From positions 16,673,949-16,737,948 of the forward strand of contig NC_087063.1 of NCBI RefSeq assembly GCF_963678635.1: DNA of 64,000 bases, written 5' to 3'. Under the pieces are notes generated by a model, which was given only the letters and a program-made list of their open reading frames with translations, had not been told where the DNA came from and searched no databases. Of this stretch, positions 25,621-38,040 are shown piece after piece. Within the stretch, counting starts at the first letter, position 1. Every line of letters starts with the position of its first letter. The DNA is from Symsagittifera roscoffensis. Its lineage: Eukaryota; Xenacoelomorpha; Acoela; Convolutidae. Made by a program: the position numbers and the translations under genes.

Positions 25621-27560
25621 CTCATTGTGTGCTTACTACTGGTGGAAGCGGGCACAGTTTTATTTATCGTTTAATCGGTATCTTCTAGAAAATTTGAGAA
25701 AAAAAACTAAGAAAAAAATGACGTTTGAAAGGCATCCACCAATCAAAATCGGGAATGAGGGGGGCATTAACTTAATGGCCCCCCAGCATTTTATACCTAA
25801 AAAGTTCAAGGATCAAAACTTAGAAGACGTAAAACAAATGACGTTTCCGAATTTGATTCCATACAATCCATACAAACGGTGTGAAATAGTTCTCAAGAGT
25901 CAAGTTATGAAATCGGTTAATCGGTTATAAACCACTTCTATCTCTGATGGTGTGACATTCATCTCATCTCATACAACATAAAATTGTAAACATAATTGCA
26001 CAAACATAACTATATTGACGAAACAAAAGAAATTTAAAATATATTCACGCAGTTTTTAGTTTTACCAGTAAAATGAATAAAAGAAAAAACCTCTTTCAAC
26101 AAGTATAGCACCAGCTGGCAACTGATAGTTTTACCAAAAAAGGAAAACAAAGCATCAAAAATCAGTTTATGAAAAGTTAGCTAAAAATCCCAACCTCATG
26201 GTGAAAATAGTAGTCCCGAGCCTTGGCTTAATTTTGTTCTGGGATTTTCTCGAGGGGGGAAGGAAGGGTATGGTGGATTTTCAAAAAAAATGTCAAAAAT
26301 TGTGTCGAGCTTTTTTAGGTCGACCAAATTGATTTTGCGAGCTTTTCCCGAAGCACTAAAAAGACCGTGTCTCGGCTAAATTTCTGCGCTAAAAAAAAGC
26401 TTTTTTACGCACTTTCTGGAAAAGTTAGACTGAAAAATTGCGTTTTTTGGCGCGCGCTTGCCCTCAAACTTACTAATTATTGGCGCCTTTAGAATAACTT
26501 TGGGGTCTGTCAGCCAAACAAGGGTACCTCAGAATAATACAAAGGGGGGGCCTTTGGGTCGGCAGAGAGTTGCATCACTAAAAGAAGGCGTCCTGCCGCC
26601 CCCCTCCCCTAAATCCACCCCTGATAGCCAGCTACTGTGCAAGTGGTACAAAATGCTCCGACCATAGTCTCAGAAAAAAAATTAAAAAGTTTTTTCAAAC
26701 TCGAGTTTCTTTTTTTTCTGCGGTGTGTTAAAAACATCTGAACCAAAACTTGATAGTCATAGTAAATTGGAATGTTCGACAGCCATCGTCAAATCGGCAA
26801 ATTGGCTGTAGAAAAATGACTAAAAAACAAAAAAATCAATTAGATAATTGAAAAAAGTCTTTGAAATCCAAAATGGCAGTAAATAAACTGAAAACACTAA
26901 CGTTACTATTAAAATTAAGTTTATACGGCTTTAATCAAGCATAAACAAGCTATTATGAGCCGGCTTGCTCGCTTTCTTTGCCCAAAGTTAGGCTAAAAAT
27001 CGAAATTTTTAAACCTGTTTTTTTTCGACACTGAGATAATTTTTGAAACGTTTAATGAAGACACTCACATGACAAATGAAAGAAATTTTTTATGATAAAT
27101 CATCCGACCCATACCGATGATTGTTTGTGATACTTGATTTTGCGTGGTAAACAAAAAAAAACATACCCGAATACAAATTTTCTACCTATTTTCAATGGTC
27201 GGAAGAATTAGAGTCTGTTGCGTCTTTTTTTGAAAATCCTTAAAACTCGTGGAGATGCTCCAATTATCAGTTAGGCGACACTTTTGCGCACTTTTTTTGC
27301 GAAAAGAGAATGGTGAGAGTATTCAGAAATTTATAGTATGTTCAGTAAATTTTGTTGAATTTTTTTGGTTAAAAGCCAGAATTTTAACAAATATTGCTTC
27401 ATTGAGAATCTGAAACTCCCATTTTCTTTTAAAAATTTGTTTTGTACATGTTAAAGCAGTAAACAGTTTTTGACTATAGAGTCAATTTGGACAACCGAAA
27501 AGAAAAATACTAAAAATTTCAAAACTTTTCTGGTAATTTCTTGAGTTAGTTGTAGTCTAT
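25621..27560. other. 3' flank and spacer
   Basis: AT-rich sequence lies after the modular gene's stop. An open frame at 25625-25930 follows the stop almost at once and shows no recognisable domain; it may be 3' untranslated sequence. MITE copy 4 lies at 26236-26625. Nothing else is supported. Confidence 0.4.
26236..26625 (+). mobile_element. MITE-like dispersed element, copy 4
   Basis: The 5' terminus is degraded (TTCTGGGATTTTCTCGAGG), but the 3' terminus TAAATCCACCCCTGA is the best preserved and is the reverse complement of the family's 5' end apart from a few bases. It lies 0.6 kb downstream of the stop of the modular gene. Confidence 0.7.
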
Positions 27561-27593
27561 CAGAACTACATAGTCTATCAGAACTTTTATTAT

Positions 27594-28265
27594 GGCGCAA
27601 ACAAATGAACCGAACTTGCGTGGAACAATTGGCGAGAATTCCGAAAGAAAATCTGGATATCGATTGTCTTAACGGACCAGAGGTACCGGAAACTCAAATT
27701 CCAATCCTGGAACAAGGAACAGGAAGTGAATGAACAGGAGTCACTAGAGAAGCGAGGAAAAAACGCACTGAATCTGTACAAAGCCGCCAAAGAGAAACCG
27801 ATCAACGAAGAGAAGAAAAAGAACAAGAGACGAGGAGACGAGCGGAAACGACAAAAAGCTATGATCTTCTTTTTTTTTAGCACTCGGCAGCAAGGGAAAA
27901 AGGGTTTTCGCCCAGAAAACTTTCGGGCGAAAACTTTAGCCATATCAATTACCGAATTCCGTAATCTATTAGACGTTGCCTTCAATAAACCTCCCAACAC
28001 ATCTTACGAGAGGTACAAATTGTTAAACCGCAAAAAGAAAAAACGACCGACAGTCATTTGAACAATTTTGGAGCGCGCTAACAGATCTAGCTAGTACATA
28101 CAATATTAGAGAGACCGACAAAGTGGAATGGATTAGGGACGTCTTCATATGCAAAATGAAGAATAGCGAAACTCAACGGAAACGTCTATCAGCTACAATC
28201 AATCCCTCAGAAGCTCTAAGTCAGGCCCTTATTGACGGAAAGTCTACTTTAACCATCAGATATTG
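27594..28265 (+). pseudogene. gag: gag-like remnant of Ty3/Gypsy element
   Basis: The reading starts at an ATG at 27594, breaks early, and is recognisable again from about 27890 to 28265 across a frame change. The C-terminal part (FEQFWSALTDL, then EWIRDVFICKMK) has the character of a retroelement capsid, where short infectious-type changes in frame are common in decayed copies. At least one stop and a frameshift interrupt it. It is structural capsid protein by position; no zinc knuckle was found. Confidence 0.55.
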
Positions 28266-28479
28266 ACAAATTTGGCGAGATTGTTGACCAATGGATCGAC
28301 TTTTAAATCTTAAAAAGTACATAAACAGATAAAGAAAGAACCGAGCCTCAACATAGACAGGAGTAATTCAAGCATGAAACACGGCAACACATTTAGTAAG
28401 AGCCACTTGAATGTGTCCAGCTGGGTATATCACTAGTAAAAATTGTAACTATAGAGGAATTTTCACCATATTTTGTAAA

Positions 28480-31400
28480 CCTTGAAACAAGCGACCATCT
28501 GTAAATAATGCAAAATTTAATCCTGTCAATACCGATAATTGTACATACGTCCCGCCGGAGATTTCCTGCAGCAATAATCAAGAATTGTGTGGAGTGTTAA
28601 ACACTTGGAATGACGATGGACATAAAAATTTTTTGGTGATGAGCATTAAGACTATTTACGAAGAGAACGGACTGGAAACTAAGAAACGCTTGAACATAGG
28701 ATTGGGATGGGAGATGATTGTATATATGAATATTCTTGTAGAGTCCGCGAGCCTGAAAGTAAGTGTTACACGTTTTTAAACTCAAATACTCCCACCTGAA
28801 AAAATAGCCCGTGGAGAAAGGATCAGCAGAGGTTTAGACTCCGGTTTCACAGATAACCCGATCAACATCCTGGCAAAAATAAGCATCAGGACCCAATCCA
28901 TTGGGTGGATTTGTGAACAGACGCCGTTTTTCACTACTAGAGGAGACACGAACGCAATATATTGGGAAACGATAAACTACCTAGGCTAGAAATCGAAGTC
29001 AAACAGAAGAAGTGTTCCCAGCCAATATGTTCAGTCAGCCAGCCGCCAAGGGGGAGTTAGTCGAAATTTTTTTTTCATCTGAACAATATTTCAACCATTT
29101 TAAAGAGCTATTTACCAGAGTTGGGGAAATTCCGAACGATCATAAGGTAACCCATTTCCACTCATCGTTTGAATCGGTCCAGGCAAAAGGAACAAGTATT
29201 CCTCTGCATCTACTCTCGGATGTAATTGAAGAGCTGAAAAGAATGGAGACCGAAGGTCACCTTGTAAAATTAGAGAAATGCGACAAGGATTGTTTCAGTT
29301 GATCCGATCGTTATATAAAAAAAGAATAAGATGGCTTGATTAAACTGGTGCTAGACTTTAAAAAAATCAAGTTTTCAAAAATAAATATCAAATACCCAGC
29401 ATTCATGAACTGATCGACAACGTTGCTAAACAATTTTTGGAAAATCCCATTGGGCTGGTCTAGTTTAACAACTTAGACTTCAAAAATTTGTATAGTCAAT
29501 TTAAGTTTTGCAAAAAATACATGCAATTAGTGTAACTCCAATATTGTGGGCTTTGAAACATTGGGCACGTATCAATTTTTCACCGGTTTTAACAGCCTGG
29601 GCGACATGCCCAATGAGTTTCAACGAGTCATGGACTCTTTTTAAAAGAATATACCGTGTACAAATAGCAACATAGACTACATTCTGGTTGCTTCGAAAGG
29701 ATTTCTAGAGTTCTGACAATCCTAGACAAGATCAATTTGTGCTGAAAAGGGAAAAATGCGCAATTTTTTCAACAAGAAATAGAATGGTTAGGCTCGTGGA
29801 ATTTCTGGAGATGGAGTACGATTGTTGGTATCAAAGTCGCCGCTATCATAATCCTTTCAATCACTAAAATAGTTTTTGAATTACGATCGTTCTTTGGCTC
29901 ACAAACTCAATATGTAAAACTTGTTCAAAACCTTTCTACTTTGAGCTTCTCCTTCGTCCCCTCCGAAAAAAGAAGTCAGGTTAACAGTTGGATAATAACC
30001 ATTAAAAAGCTTTTGAAAAACGGAACTCAGAGTAAAATCGTTCAATATGTTTTGAAAAATTGAAGTCAGAATATGTAAACATAACAGAAAACAGCCACTT
30101 TCACATTACAGAAAAAACGAGATTAAAAATCGACGTTGCTTATAGCGGTATGGGCGCGACAATTTCAAAGGGGACTGTGAAAAACGATCGGATTTGCCTC
30201 GATATTCTTATATAATCACAAAACGAAGTATTCCAGCAATAAACTAGAGTTATTGGGTGTAGTATGGGCCTCAGACTTTTTCAGAAACTTTTCTCTGATA
30301 GGAAATTTTGCAGATCATTAAGCCTTACTTTCGGCCCGTTAAGCCATTCATTGCAAAAATCTCTGCATAGCAGATTAACCCGTTGGGTAAATAGACTGGT
30401 ACTTTTTGATTTTAAATTCTCCTATCTTCAGTGGAAATACAAGGGTTTTACCGACCTTCTATCTAGATTACCGTCTGGCAAAACCTTACCCCCCTCACAC
30501 TACGATGAAGATATTGTAGTCAACGAAACTCGGAATTTTTTGTCTAATGCAGACCGTTTTAAGTGTCTAAATATAAAATCTGTAGATAGACCGTCAGTCG
30601 CTGAAAATTCATTTTCAATTGTTGATAGTAATATCCCATCGGGAGATGAAAATTCAAGCTATTTGATTGGTCGAGATTTTGAAATCAGTTCATTAACATC
30701 AATCAATCTTAAAATTATTGTCGATATTATCTCTTGTATTGCTTAGTCAATCAAAGTTTGCGTTAACTCATATTTTAGAGCAGAAAACTGTTCTTCAAAG
30801 TCCTACCCCTAGACAACTCTAAGTTAAGTTTGAAAACACTATTTTTACTGACAAGGTAGTTTCACTTTTCGTTATGCAAAACGAAGGTATAATCAGAAAA
30901 AGAAGTCCACGGGAGAGTTAATGTCGATATATCTTCCGGCCTATTAGTAATCATACCGGAAGAACAAAGTATAGCTTTGAAATTCAAAGATGACCACCTC
31001 TCAAATGATCATGCGAACCTTTCGAAAAAGTATAAACCGAACCCTGTTTTAACTCCCTCCCCTATAATTCCGGAGGAGCATTGCTCAAAGAAACTCTTGC
31101 AGATCATGACAAAAGAAAACAAGATTATCTGGGAACTAACCGGCACAATCAGAAATGGTAGACCAATGGAGATTCACGAAACCCACATGAAAAACTACGA
31201 AAAAGACCTCCATGTGAAAGTCGATCTCCTATTCATGAAAAACAACTCGATGTTACATGCAACCCATCCGGGCCAATTTTGAATGAAACTTTTAGCAGAA
31301 AAAAATTTGGTGGACACCCATCTACCGGAAATATATCACCCTGGGAAGCCATGTAACCAGTGCCTGAAAGCAGGTAAGAACCTCAAAGTTTTGCTAGGAG

Positions 31401-32365
31401 CGAATCACACGACAAGGCTTCCCACGTTTTTGTATGCGAACGAGGAGCTAAATTTGGACATCGCCGGACCGTTGAACGCTTTTTGGGGAACAAAAAATAC
31501 GTCCTTCTCTGCATTGATCGCTTCAGCAAATTTCCCGCTAAGATAGTAAGCAAAAACACGACCTCAAAAACTCCATTATGTTTTTTTTAAACGATAACTG
31601 TCGTCTTCACGGATTTCCAAAAAAATTTAGAGTAGACCAAGAGTCCTGTTTCTTATCTCCCGATTTTAAATTTTTTTGTGAAAAAATCAACATTGAAATT
31701 ATCTGATGTACAATTCCAGATCATAGTTCTAACGGAAAAACTTGTATATGCTGTGAAATCTAAACAATTGGCCATGTCATTCGAGTTACCAAAGCCTTCT
31801 TTATAATCCTCGATCGCAAAAATTTTCTGGAACCTCAAAATAACAAAGCAACCTTCAATAGAGTGGACACCCAATTCGAGAAACACTTTAAAAGAACTGC
31901 AAACACCAGATAGATAAACTTGATTTCTTTTGATTACCGTTTAGATAAAAGAAATTCTATCAAATCGGATCAGCGGGCAAAGAATTGGGAATTGTACGAC
32001 GGAGCAGAAGACGGCTACAAGGACGCTAACATGGCAGCTCAGACGGACTCAGGGACAACCTATCTTTAGCCCTAACTCACTCAGTGACTCCCCCGACTAA
32101 CCTGACAAGAACCGGCAAAATTGGCAGATCTAAGAAGAAGTTAGCTTCTGGAGCTAAATATTAAATAAGGGCGGTTAACAGGATAATTAGGCAACCCTAT
32201 TTTAAATTGGTAAGGGACAACATTATCGACTCCTCGGACCATACAATTACGCTAGATATCGGCCACATCTTGCGTAAATCTGATTGCGCAAACCAAGCAA
32301 ATTTGCTTTCCCGTCCAATAAAATCGTAATTAAACCTACACTCAGTGGGATAAAACTTACTGAAC
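28480..32365 (+). pseudogene. pol: pol remnant, tandem copy 1
   Basis: Recognisable parts, all in different frames, are the pre-RT region with LHLLSDVIEELKRMETEGH (about 29200), RT pieces around 29400-29760, an RNase H end with LTRWVNRLVLFDF and DLLSRLPSG (30264-30746), an integrase zinc region with CNQCLKAGKNL, and an integrase core start NLDIAGPL (about 31350-31546). Stops lie between all blocks. This copy has lost about 26 nt in the RT after 'ggatttctag' that copy 2 retains, but keeps about 70 nt near 29340-29410 that copy 2 lacks. Confidence 0.75.
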
Positions 32366-32369
32366 CTTC

Positions 32370-35300
32370 ATAACAAACGACCATCTGTAAATAATGCAAA
32401 TTATAATCCTGTAAATACCGAGATTTGTAAATACGTCCCGCCGGAGAATTCCTGCAGCGATGATCAAGAATTGTGTGGAGTGTTAAACGCTTGGAATGAC
32501 GATGGACATGAAGATTTTTCGGTGTTGAGCATTAAAACTATTTACGAAGAGAACGGGCTGGAAACTAAGAAACGCTTGAACATAGGATTGGGATGGGAGA
32601 TGATTGTAAATATGAATAGTCCTGTAGAGTCCGCGAGCCTGAAGTATGTATTACACAATTTTAAAATCAAATACTCCAACCTGAAAAAATACCCAGTGGA
32701 GAAAGGATCAGAGGTTTATACTGCGGTTTCGCAGATAACCCAATCAACATCCTGGCGAAAATAATCAACAAGACCCAATCCATTGGGCGGATTTGTGAAC
32801 AAACGCCGTTTTTCATTACTAGAGGAGACACGAACGCAACGTACTGGGAAAGATAAACTACCTAGGCTAGAAATCGAAGTCAATCAGAAAAAAGGTCCCC
32901 AGCCAATATGTTCAGTCAGCCAGCCACCATGGAGGAGTAGGTCGAAAAAAAAATTTCGTCTGAACAATATTTCAACAATTTTAAAGAGCTATTTACCAGA
33001 GTTGGGAAATTTCCGAACGATCATAAGGTAACCCATTTCCACTCATCGTTTGAATCGGTCCAGGCAAAAGGAAGAAGTGTTCCTCTGCATCTACTCTCGG
33101 GTGTACGTGAAGAGCTGAAAAGAATGGAGACCGAAGGTCACCTTGTAAAATTAGAGAAATGCGACAAGGATTGTTTTAGTTGATCCGATCGTTATAAAAA
33201 AAGAATAGGATGGCTTGATTAACCTGGTGCTAGACAACGTTGCTAAACAATTTTTGGAAAATCCCATTGGGCTGGTCTAGTTTAACAACTTAGACTTCAA
33301 AAATTTGCATAGTCAACTTAAATTTTGCAAAAAATACATGCAATTAGTGTAACTTCAACATTGTGGGCTTTGAAACAATGGGCACGTATCAATTTTTCAC
33401 CAGTTTTAACAGCCTGGGCGACATGCCCAATGAGTTTAAACGAGTCATGGACTCTTTTTTAAAGAATATACCGTGTACAAATAGCTACATAGAGGACATT
33501 CTGGTTGCTTCGAAAGGATCTCTAGATGAACATAAATCAAATGCAAATAGAGTTCTGACAACCCTAGACAAGATCAATATTGTGCTGAAAAGGGAAAAGG
33601 GGAAAAGTGCGAAATTTTGTCAAAAAGAAATAGAATGGTTAGGCTCGTGGAATTTCTGGAGATGGAGTACGATCGTTGGTAACAAAGTCGACGCTATCAT
33701 AATCCTTTCAATCACTAAAATAGTTTTTGAATTACGATCGTTCTTTGGCTCACAAACTCAATATGTAAAACTTGTTCAAAACCTTTCTACTTTGAGCTTC
33801 TCCTTCGTCCCCTCCAAAAAATGAAGTCAGGTTAACACTTGGATAATAACCATTAAAAAGCTTTTGAAAAACTGAACTCAGAGTAAAATCGTTCAATAGC
33901 TTTTGAAAAACTGAACCAGAATATGTAAACATAACAGAAAACAGCCACTTTCACATTACAGAAAAAACGAGATTAAAAATCGACGTTGCTTATAGCGGTA
34001 TGGGCGCGACAATTTCAAAGGGGACTGTGAAAAACGATCGGATTTGCCTCGATATTCTTATATAATCACAAAACGAAGTATTCCAGCAATAAACTAGAGT
34101 TATTGGGTGTAGTATGGGCCTCAGACTTTTTCAGAAACTTTTCTCTGATAGGAAATTTTGCAGATTATTAAGCCTTACTTTCGTCCCGTTAAGCCATTCA
34201 TCGCAAAAATCTCTGCATAGCAGATTAACCCGTTGGGTAAATAGACTGGTGCTTTTTGATTTTAAAATCTCCTATCTTCCGTGGAAAGACAAGGGTTTTA
34301 CCGACCTTCTATCTAGATTACCGTCTGGCAAAGTTTTACCCCCCTCACACTACCCCTCCCCCCTCATAAACCATCGGTCGCTGAAAGTTCAAACTATAGC
34401 TCTAAAGAACAAAGTATAGCTCTAAAATTCAAAAATGACCACCTCTCAAATGATCATGCGAACCTTTCGAAAAAGTATAAACCGAACCCTGTATTAACTC
34501 TCTCCGCTACTATAATTCCGGAGGAGCATTGCTCTAAGAAACTCTTGCAGATCATGACAAAAGACGACAAGATTATGTGGGAACTAACCGGCACAATCAG
34601 AAATGGTAGACCAATGGGGATTCACGAAACCTACATGAAAAACTACGAAAAAGTCCTCCATATGAAAGACGATCTCCTATTCATGGAAAACAAGCTTGTC
34701 GTGCCAGCAGCTATTCGGGAACCTCCAACTCGATGTTACATGCAACCCATCCCGGCCAATTTGGAATGAAACTTTTAGCAGAATACTTTTGGGGGGTATA
34801 TCACCACGGGAAGCCATGTAACCAGTGCCTGAAAGCAGGTAAGAACCTCAAAGTTTTGCTAGGAGTGAATCACACGACTAAGCTTCCCACGTTTTTGTAT
34901 GCGAACGAGGAGCTAAATTTGGACATCGCCGGACCGTTGAACGCTTTTTGGGGAACAAAAAATACGTCCTTCTCTGCATTGATCGCTTCAGCAAATTTCC
35001 CGCTAAGATAGTAAGCAAAAACACGACCTCAAAAACTCCATTATGTTTTTTTTAAACGATAACTGTCGTCTTCACGGATTTCCAAGAAAATTTAGAGTAG
35101 ACCAAGAGTCCTGTTTCTTATCTCCCGATTTTAAACTTTTTTTGTGAAAAAATCAACATTGAAAATATCTGATGTACAATTCCAGATCATAGTTCTAACG
35201 GAAAAATTTGTATATGCTGTGAAATCTAAACAATTAGCCATGTCATTCGAGTTACCAAAGCCTTTTTTATATTCCTCGATCAAAAAAATTATCTGGAACC

Positions 35301-35836
35301 TCAGAATAACAAAGCAACCTTCAATAGAGTGGACACCCAATTCAAGAAAAACTTTATTAGAACTGCAAACACCAGATAGATAAACTTGATTTCTTTTGAT
35401 TACCGTTTAGATAAAAGAAATTCTATCAAATCGGATCAGCGGGCAAAGAATTGGGAATTGCACGACGGAGCAGAAGACGGCTACAAGAACGCTGACATGG
35501 CAGCTCAGACGGACTCAGGGACAACCTATCTTTAGCCCTAACTCACTCAGTGACTCCCCCGACTAACCTGACAAGAACCGGCGAAATTGGCAGATCTAAG
35601 AAGAAGTTAGCCTCTGGAGCTAAATATTAAATGAGGGCGGTTAACAGGATAATTGGGCAACCCTATTTTAACTTGGTAATGGACAACATTATCGACTCCT
35701 CGGACCAGGCAATTACGCTTGATAACGGCCACGTCTTGCGTAAATCTGACTGAGCAAACCAAAGAAAATTGCTTTCCGGTCCCAATAAAATCGTAAATAA
35801 ACCTACACTCAGTAGGAGAAATCTTACTGAACCTTC
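32370..35836 (+). pseudogene. pol: pol remnant, tandem copy 2
   Basis: It repeats copy 1 at a spacing of about 3.85-3.89 kb. The RT block 33363-33824 is the longest continuous piece. It contains the palm region, where the usual Y-x-D-D box reads YIEDIL, with an acidic change at the third residue, so it is probably inactive even locally. RNase H (34114-34400) and integrase (34733-35011) pieces follow. A segment around 34350-34390 is deleted relative to copy 1. The copy ends at the same 'aaacctacactcagt' string as copy 1. Confidence 0.75.
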
Positions 35837-37260
35837 GAGTTTAGCAGGAAAAGGAAATTGTCATCTCGGAAGAAGACCATCGGGAGAGAACACACTCAGA
35901 CCAAGCAGGGCGCAGTCAAAACGGCCATAACGCCAAGAGCCCATCAGCCGACCACAGAATTAGTATTGATACAAGAGTCTCAACAAAACACTTCACGTTC
36001 TCCTTCTCTAAAATTAAATCCATGAGGCGGGATAACCGAGGACTATTTCGACGACGCAGTAAACATAACATGCCTTTCAGTCAGGACGCCATGTCAGGTC
36101 CTAACTATGGAATAAATGTTACATGTAGCGAATCTTCCCTCCCAAAGCCTACACAACGGTGTGGACCCGCGGTACTCCTTTCATTTTGGACCTACCATCT
36201 ACTTGGCTCGGAGCTGCTTTCAAAAGTAATTTTATCAAACTAGACAGTACCCAAAAAGACCCTTACCCAGCGGAACACCAACCAAGACCGTCTAGACCTC
36301 AAGGAAACGTGGCCCCTCCTAGTTTCTTCGGTGAACTAAGACTTTAGTCAGCGTTTTAGAAATCACGGGTTTAATAAATAAGAAGACGATTCACATACTT
36401 CTCCGTTGGTCAATTTTTTTTTATATTTTCCCATCAGATTTCTTAACACCGTCGGTGGACCTTCCTACGAGACACACTCTAGTCGCTGAAACCACTCGAA
36501 CTTGGTTTTTGCAAAAATCCATCCGATCTGAGCGAGCTAGCCAGACCCTTTACAGAATACCCTTTCAATCTCACCCAGCGGATCGATATCTAAACCCCAA
36601 CTCCTGTTGGATTATCCAATTCAAGATACTGACGACATTAGTGAAATATCTTCAACGATTGACACAGAACTCAAAATCACTTAGACAAAACCGATTAAAA
36701 AGTCAAGTGAAGACGCTCAGTATTTTATTTTCTCTTTTTGCCTAACTGAATTTAGTTTGGATTTTTTAAATTCTCTTAGTAGGTTTTTTTTGTAAAGTTT
36801 TGATATACATTTTGCGAAAAAGGTTTGTTTTCTTGAGTAGATATCATCTTTGTAAATTCTTTATATTCACCCATTTGCACATTTCTACATTCCAAAATTT
36901 TAATTGTAAATTTCATCATTTCTTTCTGGCCTTCTACTTGTATATGGTGCAGTTTGTAAATTTTGTTCCTTCTTTGAAAAGAATACTTTATAAAGAATTA
37001 TATAGTTTAATTGTAAATTTTTAATTTTTTTCGTTGGGGAAGGTTGTGATTGGTTTTATAGTTAAGTTGTTATGACCGGGGTATTATTTAGATGCAAGTC
37101 AACACATTGCATGACTCGACTATTGGTCGCTCTTTGCTAGTTTGTGTTAGTTTCAGAACACGCGTTTTAATTCACACTTTTTTTAATCTTTTTTTTTCTT
37201 TAAGCAATTGTACATTTCCTGTACATAACTAAGTAGTAAAATAGAACATTTTATAAAAAC
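35837..37260 (+). other. 3' tail of the retrotransposon and possible LTR
   Basis: This unique sequence after pol copy 2 has short open frames (36022-36243, 36455-36745) with no recognised domain. They could be the C-terminal pol tail or a lost third gene. A strongly T-rich stretch follows, then the putative polypurine tract near 37035 and a region resembling an LTR start around 37040-37260. Confidence 0.35.
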
Positions 37261-37961
37261 TAAGGAGGAAACAACTCAGCCGAATCGCAAGTTTTCAAAA
37301 ATGGCCATATTTGTTAGCAAAGTAACACCAAAACTAGAAAAGAGCGATTTTTAAGGTATGTATTAAAAAAATAACAATGAGCTGTTGAAAAAAATGTTTT
37401 GGAAAGTTTGCTCCTCAAAATGGGCTAATTAGGGTTTTTGCTTAAACTTTGACTAAATTTGACCCAAACCAAGGCAACAAGCCATTCCTACTGTTTTCTT
37501 TAAAATTCTGAGTTTGAAAAAAAGTTTTGTAAAAAAAGTTTGTGAATCAAAACTTGCAAAAAAAAGTGTTTTGCGTTGAAAATGACAAACTCGGTTGGTA
37601 AACTATGTAGGTATGGAAGTCGCCAACTTTTTCTTTATCATGTTTTTGTGAACTATTTCATAGGGTTATCTTTATCAAGTGTTGTTTGCCTGTTTGTTCG
37701 TTTTCCAAGAAAAGTGCTCTTTCAATCGAACTTTTTTTAGTCAACCAGCCCGAAGGCCTAACTCGTAGGTTAATTTTTTAGGTTGACGAGCTCATATATT
37801 CAGCACCCTTTATGTATAAGCTATGATATGCAAGAACCAGGGAAAACGAGCCCGGCTTGAGGGCACAAAGTGCCCGAGTGCGGCTCTTTCGACCGAGGCC
37901 ATCTTCAACTATGTTCTAACTGTTGAAGAGTATGTTTTTGCTCTTTCTGAGGGAAAGATGC

Positions 37962-38040
37962 CGAAAAATTGTGAAAGAGCCAGGAAAATTGTGAAAGAGC
38001 CCGGAAAAATGTGAAAGAGCCCAGAAAAGTGCGCGAAACT
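37962..38040. repeat. 20-21 bp minisatellite
   Basis: Four imperfect copies of a unit close to 'aaaattgtgaaagagcccgg' occur in tandem. Just upstream, 'gagggcacaaagtgcccg' forms a short hairpin. Confidence 0.8.

Larger units (their letters stand above)
27560..37260 (+). mobile_element. Decayed Ty3/Gypsy-like LTR retrotransposon with duplicated pol
   Basis: The order gag, (protease region), reverse transcriptase, RNase H, integrase zinc finger and integrase core is that of Ty3/Gypsy elements. One gag is followed by two tandem pol copies (about 28480-32365 and 32370-35836) and a single unique 3' tail. Both copies carry stops, frameshifts and private deletions, so the element cannot be autonomous. 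A G-rich stretch, 'gttggggaagg', near 37035 could be a polypurine tract, with a TG start after it, but no matching 5' LTR was found by eye upstream of gag. Confidence 0.85.

Noticed and set aside
36022-36745. Possible third (env-like) gene of the retrotransposon
   Set aside because: Frames are short and shifted, with no signal peptide, membrane segment or Cys pattern visible.
37850-37900. Possible tRNA-derived SINE head around the ggcacaaagtgccc hairpin
   Set aside because: No A and B box pair or cloverleaf could be made by eye.
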